6,809 nucleotides of DNA from Candidatus Bathyarchaeota archaeon (GTDB taxonomy: Archaea; Thermoproteota; Bathyarchaeia; Bathyarchaeales; SOJC01). Both the position numbers and the translations under genes were made by a program. Location: positions 1 through 6,809 of the forward strand of contig JAUWDF010000037.1 in the NCBI GenBank assembly GCA_030608925.1, in the 5' to 3' direction. This document shows, piece by piece, positions 1 through 5,211 of this stretch (position 1 is the first letter of the stretch; each line of letters opens with the position of its first letter). The notes beneath the pieces are model-generated. The model searched no databases. It saw only the letters and a program-made list of their open reading frames with translations, and was not told the DNA's origin.

Positions 1-1062
1 GGAGCTGAATAATGGGATTGTGACACAGAGCTCGGTGAAAAGCCCCATGGTGTTCCTGATGTTCCTAAGAACTTCTTCGAAGGTTTCGGAAAAGTAAATT
101 CTATCAAGCAGAGTATCTAAGAGTGGGTGGTTGGGAGAACCATCAGCTTCAATCCCATGCACAAAGTTTGCGGAGTAGGGTGCCCAGAATTGGCTGTGAT
201 ATAGGTAGTGTAAATACGTTGGAAATCTTCCCAGACTCCATCCACCCGTATAAATATGATAATCAAGGGGTTCGTCTGGAGGAGGCCAAACAAATACGAT
301 ACAGCCCTGTCCATCGTTGCAAGGGATTCCGATTTTTCTTGCAGCTGCGATTAATGCGTTTCCTGCTTGGAATCTCCTCGGATCGTCAGATCTCATCCTA
401 AATACAATTTCGTCGAGGTCTTGCCCAGCTTTGCTACTGTCTGGAGGATACATCCTGATGGTCGCGGTTGATCCTGGGAAATCAGGATCGTAGTAAGGAT
501 TGGGTGTAGTACCGTTTATGAAACCAGCTGAATCTAAGAGAGCTGAAGCGTTGGCTGGATCATACTCGTAGGGGTAGTCGGGACCAGCGTAAGACATGTT
601 CATCCAGCCTGGAGTAGTTGCGGCTGTAGGTTGGTCAATCCTTGTGGCAAAACCATTACAGAACTCTTCTACAATATGATCCTTGTCCACAAGAAATGCG
701 AGAGCTTGCCTAAACTCCTTATAATTTGTGGGCGACCGCACTCCAGGATTCGAGGGGATCGTGTAATTATTGTTGATGTCAAACTCATACATCCCCATAT
801 CATCTACAGGAGCCAAGGCAATGTTAGGGTTTACAATAGCATCCGGGTAGAGGGATTTAGGAAGGTCATAACCAATAATGTCGATCTCACCATTCTCCAG
901 GGCGTTATAAGCTGCATATACATCTGAATAGAAATGCATAGCAAGATCCTCAGTGCGAGTACCCTTGAACGATCCAAAAGACTGGGGTAAACATGTGACA
1001 ACTATAAGCATTATCAAGAAAATCGAAGAAAATAACACTAACCTAACTTCTTTTAGAAACAC
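1..1062 (-). CDS. ABC transporter substrate-binding protein, family 5 (partial, C-terminus beyond left edge)
   Basis: This is an extracellular solute-binding protein of the SBP_bac_5 (oligopeptide/dipeptide/nickel) type, expected to capture a ligand outside the membrane for an ABC importer. The frame is open for 354 codons and runs off the window. Residues 1-30 form a signal peptide with a hydrophobic core around LVLFSSIFLIMLIVV. A 'FYSDVYAAYNALENGEID' segment follows at 44-61. The family hallmark EFRQALAFLVDKDHIV is at 117-132, and YDPANASALLDSAGF is at 167-181. The GTG at 1060-1062 is chosen because it places the signal peptide at the N-terminus, follows AGGAAAGGG, and lies below a TATA-like box; an in-frame stop at 1099-1101 limits any upstream extension. 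ATG 1009-1011 would truncate the signal peptide. Compared with bacterial DppA/OppA, the first lobe before the 'AAYNALENGEID' segment is missing, which I believe is usual for this archaeal subgroup. No permease or ATPase gene is in view, so the substrate cannot be assigned. Confidence 0.88.
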   Translation of the reverse strand, partial: MFLKEVRLVLFSSIFLIMLIVVTCLPQSFGSFKGTRTEDLAMHFYSDVYAAYNALENGEIDIIGYDLPKSLYPDAIVNPNIALAPVDDMGMYEFDINNNYTIPSNPGVRSPTNYKEFRQALAFLVDKDHIVEEFCNGFATRIDQPTAATTPGWMNMSYAGPDYPYEYDPANASALLDSAGFINGTTPNPYYDPDFPGSTATIRMYPPDSSKAGQDLDEIVFRMRSDDPRRFQAGNALIAAARKIGIPCNDGQGCIVFVWPPPDEPLDYHIYTGGWSLGRFPTYLHYLYHSQFWAPYSANFVHGIEADGSPNHPLLDTLLDRIYFSETFEEVLRNIRNTMGLFTELCVTIPLFSS

Positions 1063-1077
1063 ACCCTTCCCTTTCCT
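1063..1077 (-). promoter_or_regulatory. Ribosome binding site supporting the GTG start of the solute-binding protein
   Basis: On the minus strand a purine-rich AGGAAAGGGAAGGGT directly precedes GTG at 1060-1062. It contains Shine-Dalgarno-like AGGAAAGGG with about 6 nt spacing. It supports GTG over the later in-frame ATG at 1009-1011. Confidence 0.55.
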
Positions 1078-1098
1078 AACTAATCCAAGAACACGTAG

Positions 1099-1110
1099 CT
1101 ATTTATGAGT
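1099..1110 (-). promoter_or_regulatory. Candidate archaeal TATA box for the left solute-binding protein gene
   Basis: The minus strand reads ACTCATAAATAG, an A/T-rich TATA-like element. A start about 25 nt downstream would give a leader of roughly 15 nt, just enough for the purine-rich ribosome site before the GTG. This is a pattern-based call only; the BRE upstream is not convincing. Confidence 0.4.
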
Positions 1111-1164
1111 TCTGAAACAATCTTCTATGAACACTACTAACAGGAAATTTTGCCCTGACCATAG

Positions 1165-1171
1165 AAAAAAA
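1165..1171 (-). terminator. T-tract terminator candidate after the dockerin/jelly-roll gene
   Basis: The minus strand has seven consecutive T residues 28-34 nt after the TAA of the gene ending at 1199. Archaeal transcription commonly ends at T-runs without a strong hairpin. The 136-bp gap to the next gene also holds that gene's TATA-like box, so the solute-binding protein is probably a separate transcription unit. Confidence 0.5.
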
Positions 1172-1198
1172 GGATGGTGTTTGTTGTTTACAGCAAGG

Positions 1199-2071
1199 TT
1201 AAGGTACAGGATTACCGTTGGCATCGGAGAAGTAGATATTGTCTAGGTAGAACCAACTGCTTGTAGTGGTTAAGTCCCATGAGGCTTGGTGATGTTGGAT
1301 TGTCACCGTTAAATTCGACTTATCCAAATAGCTTGGAATTTCCCTGGTGTATCTATACCAAGTGTTGCCATCGTTTCCTAATTCTGTTTCATCAAAGTAG
1401 TTATAGTTCGTTTCCCATCTATTCAGTCTAAGCGTTACACTATAAGTTCCAGTACCATCTGTCAATTGTAAAGTAACATGGTTATCATATCGACTACTTG
1501 TTGTATATCCGTATCCTCCAACCCACAAGGTTACGTAATCTGCTGTAGTGAAGGCGGGTTGCTCGGTGCTTAAGTATTGAGAAACATGTGCATCGCCTGG
1601 AAATGGTGGTACTGATTCAGTTGTCAGGTATGTGTAGAGGCTTTGGAACCGATTGCAGTAATGTGTATCAACTATGTAGAAATCACTTGCAAGTGGCGGA
1701 TCGCCTGCGTGGACAGTAAGTTCATAGTTCCAGTCGATAATATCATTTTCCGCCATCAGCGCTATGCCTTTTTCAAAGTCCCCGTTAGGAATTATTCGGC
1801 AGCGAGATTCAAGGTCGGAAACATCGTCTAGCATTGCATTAATCTGGTTTTGCAAATCTTGGATTGAAGCATTTAGATCGAGGAGTAGTTGTGTGGTGTT
1901 TATCGGTGTTCCCATAGAGCCATAAATGGTGGCAAGCCTTACTATATCGAAAATGTCGATGTTTCCATCATAATTCGAGTCTAACCAAGGGTCATACTCG
2001 CTAGCAGTAACTCCTACAAGTAGAAAGGAAGCAATGAGTATAACTGTCAATGAAAAGGTTAAAAGTTTCAT
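1199..2071 (-). CDS. Secreted protein: dockerin-like repeat, coiled coil, jelly-roll (carbohydrate-binding-like) domain
   Basis: The 290-residue product has a signal peptide (1-23, core FSLTVILIASFLLVG, probable cut after VTA). Next is one dockerin-like repeat at about 27-52, with D-x-N-x-D-G-x-I-D spacing (DSNYDGNID) then IFDIVRLATIYG; this loop keeps the Ca-binding pattern of dockerin type I and EF hands. Residues about 59-90 (LLLDLNASIQDLQNQINAML) look like a short coiled coil, a possible oligomeriser. Residues 93-286 begin IPNGDFEKGI and end FYLDNIYFSD, the typical first and last strands of galactose-binding/CBM4-9-like jelly rolls, so glycan binding is a reasonable inference. No catalytic residues are recognised. 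The ATG at 2069-2071 has a strong ribosome site. The gene lies 82 bp after the NosD-like gene with no clear T-run between, so co-transcription is plausible. The exact family is not recognised. Confidence 0.85.
   Translation of the reverse strand: MKLLTFSLTVILIASFLLVGVTASEYDPWLDSNYDGNIDIFDIVRLATIYGSMGTPINTTQLLLDLNASIQDLQNQINAMLDDVSDLESRCRIIPNGDFEKGIALMAENDIIDWNYELTVHAGDPPLASDFYIVDTHYCNRFQSLYTYLTTESVPPFPGDAHVSQYLSTEQPAFTTADYVTLWVGGYGYTTSSRYDNHVTLQLTDGTGTYSVTLRLNRWETNYNYFDETELGNDGNTWYRYTREIPSYLDKSNLTVTIQHHQASWDLTTTSSWFYLDNIYFSDANGNPVP
1916..1993 (-). other. Dockerin-like calcium-loop repeat in the secreted jelly-roll protein
   Basis: This encodes residues 27-52 of the protein. DSNYDGNID supplies D/N/D ligands in EF-hand spacing and is followed by the helix IFDIVRLATIYG. 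There is only one repeat, whereas classical dockerins have two, and it sits at the mature N-terminus rather than the C-terminus. The IDIFDIV core is identical to the second repeat of the solute-binding protein at the right edge. Confidence 0.75.
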
Positions 2072-2080
2072 AATTTAATT

Positions 2081-2087
2081 CACCTCC
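2081..2087 (-). promoter_or_regulatory. Strong ribosome binding site GGAGGTG
   Basis: On the minus strand GGAGGTG lies 9 nt before the ATG at 2069-2071. It is the best Shine-Dalgarno match in the window and fixes the start of the downstream gene. It suggests efficient translation as a downstream cistron. Confidence 0.85.
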
Positions 2088-2153
2088 ATTCTCAATTTCT
2101 CCTTAGGCACACTAGTGATTAGAAGTTGGATAAAAGGTTGATGAATGAAGGTT

Positions 2154-4241
2154 CTATCTAACGGACCAGGTCACGTGTTGAGAAGGGGACTTTGCCAGTT
2201 TTCTCTTCATCAAAAAGGAAACTGCTACGCTAAACGCTATAACTGCCAGAGCTATAATAAACCAAAGCCACCATTGCATCCAGAAGGGATTAGGCTGCCA
2301 CATATTGGTCTCTGTTGCAATGCCAGTCGCAATCATGTCACCTGAAGTTGCACCTGATTCTACTAAGATTCCAGTCTGCTTATCCCAGTAGTAGATGAGT
2401 TCGGTTCCATGCTGCGAGAAACTTGCAAAAACCACCCTTCTACTTGCCCCAACATAGGTTCTTGTGATCTCACCATCGATTGTTACGTTGAATGTTAGGC
2501 CATCACCTCCCATCATAATGGAATCTCCAGTTGTGCAGTTAGCAGGGATAATGAACCCAAAGAGAGTGTCGAAGGCTCCACATCCAGTAACGACATCCAC
2601 GCTCAGGGTGTCACTTTGCTCTGTTCCATTATCCATGTGCATCGTCGCCCTTACAGTAGCTGTTGTTCCCTCAACGCTTAGGATTTCAACTTTCAGCCAC
2701 TCGGGATATGGGGTTCCAGAAGACCAACCAGTAACTGTGTAATCACATTTTATCCAGTCACCAGCCTTAACGCCTACTTGTGCTTCCGGATGGATGCTGA
2801 AGTATACCAAGTCCGAAAGACCCATGTTTCCATCTGTGTCATTGGCATAGACGGTTATGGTATGTGTTCCCTCTAACAAGCCGATTATGGTGGTGTTGCC
2901 ACTAATAGTTACATTGCTTTGACTGTCCAGGCTGTAGCCAATCCAAGAAGTTGATTCACTCACAGTAAAGGTTAAGGGAATATCTTCCACAGGATGCGTC
3001 TTGTTTTCGGGAGATGCGACGGAAATAGTAGGAGGCGTAGTGTCCGGCGTAAATACAGTAGTCAATGTAGTATTTGTGTTTAAGGCAATCGTCTTTATTC
3101 TGTTAGGGTCTTCGTCTTCAAGCCAATGAGACCACTCATATCCATAATGGGTTTGTGGCATTTCAAGCAGATATGAACCTTCAGGAAGCATATCAGTATA
3201 TGGCATTATCTGGGGTATTCCATTGATAGTAAAAGATATTCCACTTATAGGTGAAGAATTAACAGTCAACTCATAGAGGACAGCACCCCAAGGATTCATG
3301 AGTGGATAATAGTCTGTGTTGTTTGCATCAACAACATATGGTGTATCGCCTATCCCATCACTACCCAAAATATCTTGATTTGGACCTTGATAGTCATCAA
3401 CTCCAGTATAGTTATCCCAGTAGTTTCCACCAGAAGGATAACCATTGTCCCACCTATTTTTAACGTCTAAGTTTGTGCTCTTACTCGCTTGTGAGGTGTT
3501 GTTAACGAGATTGTTGTGAAAAATTACGTTATTGGGGGACTGGAAGCGAATTCCAACCCAGTTTGAGGTGATGGTGTTATTAGTAATGACATTATCGATG
3601 GACTCGTAAAGGACGATTCCACCCTCGTTGTTTGAAGCGGTGTTACCAGTAAGGGTGTTATTGTTGGAAGAGGAAAGGTCGATTCCATAGTTACCGTTTG
3701 AGAAGACGGTGTTACCAGTAAGGGTGTTATTGATGGAAGAAGTGAGGCAGATTCCGACATTGTCGTTTGAGGAGGCAGTGTTGTTGGTGAGAGCGTTATT
3801 GTTGGAATAGTCGAGGTAGATTCCAAATCCGTTTATGTACGAAACCCATAAGTTTGAAGAGGCGATGTTACCATTTAGGACGTTATTGTTGGAGCCGACG
3901 AGGTAGATTCCTACCTCGAAGTTTGTGACTTTTATGTTTTTGAGTGTTACATTGTCTCTGCCAAGTAACTGTATTCCAGTCCCGCTCCCTGTGCCCATTA
4001 CCATGTAGTTCGCACCATCAATCACAATGTTATCTCTCTCGACACCGATCGAATCATAGTTGTTGTCAGTGAAAGTATAGGTGATGTTGTCTGTACTGGT
4101 TATGTTTGCAGTTGGAGGGTCAATGCTACCATCAGCTCGAATATGGATAGTCTCACTTTTCCGACTTGGTTCACCATCTATGGATCCTAATAACAAAGGC
4201 ATTAACAGCAAGGAGATGATAAATAGAGTCTTTTCTCTCAT
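2154..4241 (-). CDS. NosD-type right-handed beta-helix surface protein with C-terminal membrane anchor
   Basis: The 695-residue product is probably displayed outside the cell and held by its C-terminus. Order: signal peptide about 1-23; parallel beta-helix of PbH1/NosD-type repeats about 86-250, with G-I-x-L rungs at 140, 163, 186, 208 and 230 and the phrase NNTLTGNT; the closing NosD signature 263-318 (RWDNGYPSGGNYWDNYTG, then SDGIGDTPY and DYYPLMNPW); a small beta domain about 322-397; an Ig-like domain about 401-483 (PPTISVASPENKTH); a beta domain about 487-635 (GDWIKCDYTVTG) seen widely in archaeal surface proteins; a transmembrane helix about 658-677 and a basic tail (KRKLAK). Such helices often bind or cleave polysaccharides, but I see no catalytic motif, and NosD copper functions should not be assumed without nos neighbours. 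Many N-x-S/T sequons suggest glycosylation. ATG at 4239-4241 has a modest GAGGAT about 10 nt upstream. Confidence 0.9.
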   Translation of the reverse strand: MREKTLFIISLLLMPLLLGSIDGEPSRKSETIHIRADGSIDPPTANITSTDNITYTFTDNNYDSIGVERDNIVIDGANYMVMGTGSGTGIQLLGRDNVTLKNIKVTNFEVGIYLVGSNNNVLNGNIASSNLWVSYINGFGIYLDYSNNNALTNNTASSNDNVGICLTSSINNTLTGNTVFSNGNYGIDLSSSNNNTLTGNTASNNEGGIVLYESIDNVITNNTITSNWVGIRFQSPNNVIFHNNLVNNTSQASKSTNLDVKNRWDNGYPSGGNYWDNYTGVDDYQGPNQDILGSDGIGDTPYVVDANNTDYYPLMNPWGAVLYELTVNSSPISGISFTINGIPQIMPYTDMLPEGSYLLEMPQTHYGYEWSHWLEDEDPNRIKTIALNTNTTLTTVFTPDTTPPTISVASPENKTHPVEDIPLTFTVSESTSWIGYSLDSQSNVTISGNTTIIGLLEGTHTITVYANDTDGNMGLSDLVYFSIHPEAQVGVKAGDWIKCDYTVTGWSSGTPYPEWLKVEILSVEGTTATVRATMHMDNGTEQSDTLSVDVVTGCGAFDTLFGFIIPANCTTGDSIMMGGDGLTFNVTIDGEITRTYVGASRRVVFASFSQHGTELIYYWDKQTGILVESGATSGDMIATGIATETNMWQPNPFWMQWWLWFIIALAVIAFSVAVSFLMKRKLAKSPSQHVTWSVR
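3492..3911 (-). repeat. In-gene 66-69 bp tandem repeat encoding beta-helix rungs
   Basis: Rungs recur every 22-23 residues (residues about 111-250 of the protein). The DNA is strongly conserved in places: 3638-3663 and 3707-3732 are an identical 26-bp match exactly 69 bp (23 codons) apart, encoding the NNTLTGNT part. This points to recent duplication of rungs or strong codon constraint. It is coding repeat, not a CRISPR array. Confidence 0.8.
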
Positions 4242-4283
4242 TTCTCTCTATCCTCTTGACGAGATAGCTTTCAGTAGAAATAA

Positions 4284-4295
4284 CGTTTGTGAAAG
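4284..4295 (-). promoter_or_regulatory. CTTTCACAAACG motif shared with the collagen-like gene upstream region
   Basis: The minus strand CTTTCACAAACG ends 43 bp before the ATG. A near-identical CTTTCACAAAAGCG lies 48-61 bp before the collagen-like ATG. Matching position relative to the start codon suggests a promoter or leader element or a duplicated upstream region. Function unknown. Confidence 0.35.
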
Positions 4296-4314
4296 AAAAT
4301 TCTATTCTCTCCAT

Positions 4315-4360
4315 AAAAAATGGGGATTGTGCGGGTAAAACTCGGGAGATATCTCCACTG
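4315..4360 (+). repeat. Dispersed intergenic element, copy A
   Basis: The plus strand reads A6, TGGGGATTGTGCGGGT, then AAAACTCGGGAGAT, then ATCTCCACTG. The first 36 bp align with copy C (6347-6380) at about 32 identical columns with two single-base gaps. The first 22 bp align with copy B (5137-5159) at about 21 of 23. On the coding (minus) strand it reads as a C-rich block ending in six Ts. Its 3' part includes the palindrome GGAGATATCTCC at 4345-4356. Confidence 0.7.
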
Positions 4361-4371
4361 AGTGCTCATAT

Positions 4372-5013
4372 TTATGGTGAAATTTCAATTATAGTGAGTG
4401 TTCTATCGAGTATTGAGGGGGAGCCAACTTCTCTTAGAAACTGTACGTTTATGGTATGAGACCCATCATTTAGCAAGTCTGTCAAGAATTCTATGTGTCC
4501 AGGAATTTGATAAGTGCCACTTGCAGGTGGTCCAGTTGAACACACATATTTGGTACTATTATACGCGCCATCCACAACTATCCTTATCCAAATTGATGCA
4601 GGAGGTTCCAATATACAGTAGGTTGAGAATTGAACAAAGATCTTCGAATCCTGTTGAATATCGATAATAGTTTCCATTGAAGAGTCAATTTCGGATAAGT
4701 TAAACCACTGCATCGCAAGGTAGCTGTCTACATCGACCTGTGTATCATTCCTCTTTTGAATTGCTTGGAGAATTCCAGTTGTCCCATTCACTCCCGGAAT
4801 ACCTTGGATTCCCTCAGCTCCTTGAGACCCTGGATCTCCCTGAGGACCTTGTAGACCTGAGGTTCCCACATCTCCTTTATCACCTTTCTCACCTTGAGGC
4901 CCTGGTGGGCCTGGTTGGATGAAAATCTGAGCGCTTAATACAGCCCCTATGATCCCTGCTAAGAGCCCAATCACCAAAGCTAAAACTAAAAGTTTCCATG
5001 AGTATCCATTCAT
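4372..5013 (-). CDS. Membrane-anchored collagen-like protein (Gly-X-Y repeats plus beta-rich head)
   Basis: The 213-residue product has a short N-terminal tail (MNGYSWK), a hydrophobic segment at 8-29 that acts as an uncleaved anchor or signal peptide, then about 15 uninterrupted Gly-X-Y triplets at 35-79, including GPPGPQ and the charge-paired GEKGDKGD that stabilises triple helices without hydroxyproline. Residues about 85-213 are rich in beta strands (IFVQFSTYCIL, IWIRIVVDG, HTINVQFL, RTLTIIEI), resembling the trimeric C1q/TNF-like heads of bacterial collagen-like proteins such as BclA; that fold is inferred. It probably forms a trimeric stalk on the cell surface. ATG 5011-5013 is preferred over the upstream GTG at 5107-5109: it starts at the membrane segment, has GGAG upstream, and the extension would cover motifs shared with another gene's noncoding leader. 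Two cysteines (133 and 158) could form a disulfide. Confidence 0.85.
   Translation of the reverse strand: MNGYSWKLLVLALVIGLLAGIIGAVLSAQIFIQPGPPGPQGEKGDKGDVGTSGLQGPQGDPGSQGAEGIQGIPGVNGTTGILQAIQKRNDTQVDVDSYLAMQWFNLSEIDSSMETIIDIQQDSKIFVQFSTYCILEPPASIWIRIVVDGAYNSTKYVCSTGPPASGTYQIPGHIEFLTDLLNDGSHTINVQFLREVGSPSILDRTLTIIEISP
4777..4911 (-). repeat. Collagen-like Gly-X-Y coding repeat, about 15 triplets
   Basis: Nine-bp triplet units encode G-P-P, G-P-Q, G-E-K, G-D-K, G-D-V, G-T-S, G-L-Q, G-P-Q, G-D-P, G-S-Q, G-A-E, G-I-Q, G-I-P, G-V-N and G-T-T, with no interruption of the Gly register. The run is short compared with most bacterial collagen-like proteins. Codons vary between units, so there is no sign of very recent expansion. 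Confidence 0.9.
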
Positions 5014-5060
5014 TCGCTTCCCGAACTCCGATCTCTGATTCTCAACTTTACATCCTGGTA

Positions 5061-5074
5061 CGCTTTTGTGAAAG
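5061..5074 (-). promoter_or_regulatory. CTTTCACAAAAGCG motif, counterpart of the one before the NosD-type gene
   Basis: It lies 48-61 bp before the preferred ATG of the collagen-like gene and matches CTTTCACAAACG before the NosD-type gene. An AATAGAA string also precedes both. It supports this stretch being noncoding rather than an N-terminal extension. Role unknown. Confidence 0.35.
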
Positions 5075-5136
5075 CCCAAACATAAAAGACCTATGGATTC
5101 AAAATCCACATTTCTATTTCATGTGTAGAAATCTTG

Positions 5137-5174
5137 AAAAAATGGGGGGTTGTGCGGGTGACATATCCACTGTA
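5137..5174 (+). repeat. Dispersed intergenic element, copy B (internally shortened)
   Basis: The plus strand has A6, TGGGGGGTTGTGCGGGT, then a short GACAT, then ATCCACTG. Compared with copy A it lacks the CTCGGGAGAT block of about 11 bp but keeps the flanking TGTGCGGGT and TCCACTG. The coding-strand reading is C-rich followed by six Ts, about 70 nt after the peptidase stop. Confidence 0.6.
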
Positions 5175-5191
5175 GAGGGGGTTCGAATTCC

Positions 5192-5207
5192 ATGCGTGCG
5201 CACGCAT
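5192..5207. repeat. 16-bp perfect palindrome ATGCGTGCGCACGCAT
   Basis: This is a perfect inverted repeat with no spacer, starting 4 bp after the TAG of the peptidase gene. It is GC-rich in its centre. It could fold as a small hairpin in the 3' end of the mRNA or be a dimeric protein site. A T-run follows only some 50 nt later, so it is not a classic intrinsic terminator. Confidence 0.6.
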
Positions 5208-5211
5208 CTCG

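Larger units (their letters stand above)
4242..4371 (-). promoter_or_regulatory. Intergenic region upstream of the NosD-type gene: T-tract, shared element, palindrome
   Basis: This 130-bp gap holds, in transcription order from the collagen-like gene stop, a 12-bp palindrome (4345-4356), the shared C-rich element ending in six Ts (4315-4320), and a CTTTCACAAACG motif (4284-4295). The T-tract could end the upstream transcript, and the rest would then be promoter and leader of the NosD-type gene. No single TATA box is clear. Confidence 0.45.
5014..5211 (-). promoter_or_regulatory. Intergenic region upstream of the collagen-like gene: palindrome, shared element, candidate TATA
   Basis: This 198-bp gap contains, in transcription order, a 16-bp perfect palindrome right after the peptidase stop (5192-5207), shared element copy B ending in six Ts (5137-5142), a TATA-like CTTTTATG (5081-5088), the CTTTCACAAAAGCG motif (5061-5074) and a GGAG ribosome site (5026-5029). 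This order is consistent with terminator, promoter, leader, gene. Confidence 0.45.

Noticed and set aside
31..35. Lipoprotein signal in the left solute-binding protein (cysteine near residue 24)
   Set aside because: The residues before the cysteine (VVT) do not fit the usual small-residue lipobox, so a standard signal peptide is more likely. The coordinates given are nominal; the cysteine codon lies at about 991-993.
123..401. Plus-strand open frames over the left region (also 631-927)
   Set aside because: They lie opposite the continuous, clearly recognisable solute-binding protein frame on the minus strand and have no family features or ribosome sites.
1..1062. Possibility that the left solute-binding protein is a pseudogene
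   Set aside because: The minus-strand frame is unbroken from the GTG to the window edge with signal peptide and family motifs intact.
1165..1190. A fourth copy of the shared intergenic element
   Set aside because: It shares only the A7 run and a loose GGATGGTGTTTG; the TGCGGG core and the CTCGGGAGAT block are missing.
3524..3826. A 100-residue minus-strand Ser/Thr/Pro-rich frame
   Set aside because: It is an out-of-frame reading of the beta-helix repeats of the NosD-type gene; its apparent repeats come from the 69-bp coding periodicity.
3492..3911. Regular repeats suggesting a CRISPR array
   Set aside because: Units are directly adjacent 66-69 bp coding repeats without unique spacers and they translate into beta-helix rungs.
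5014..5109. Extended start (GTG at 5107-5109) for the collagen-like gene
   Set aside because: It would put about 32 polar residues with two cysteines before the signal or anchor segment and cover a leader motif shared with another gene; ATG 5011-5013 has a better placed ribosome site.
5180..5191. GGTTCGAATTCC resembling a tRNA T-arm
   Set aside because: The flanks do not form a 5-bp T stem, and no acceptor, D or anticodon arm can be found around it on either strand.
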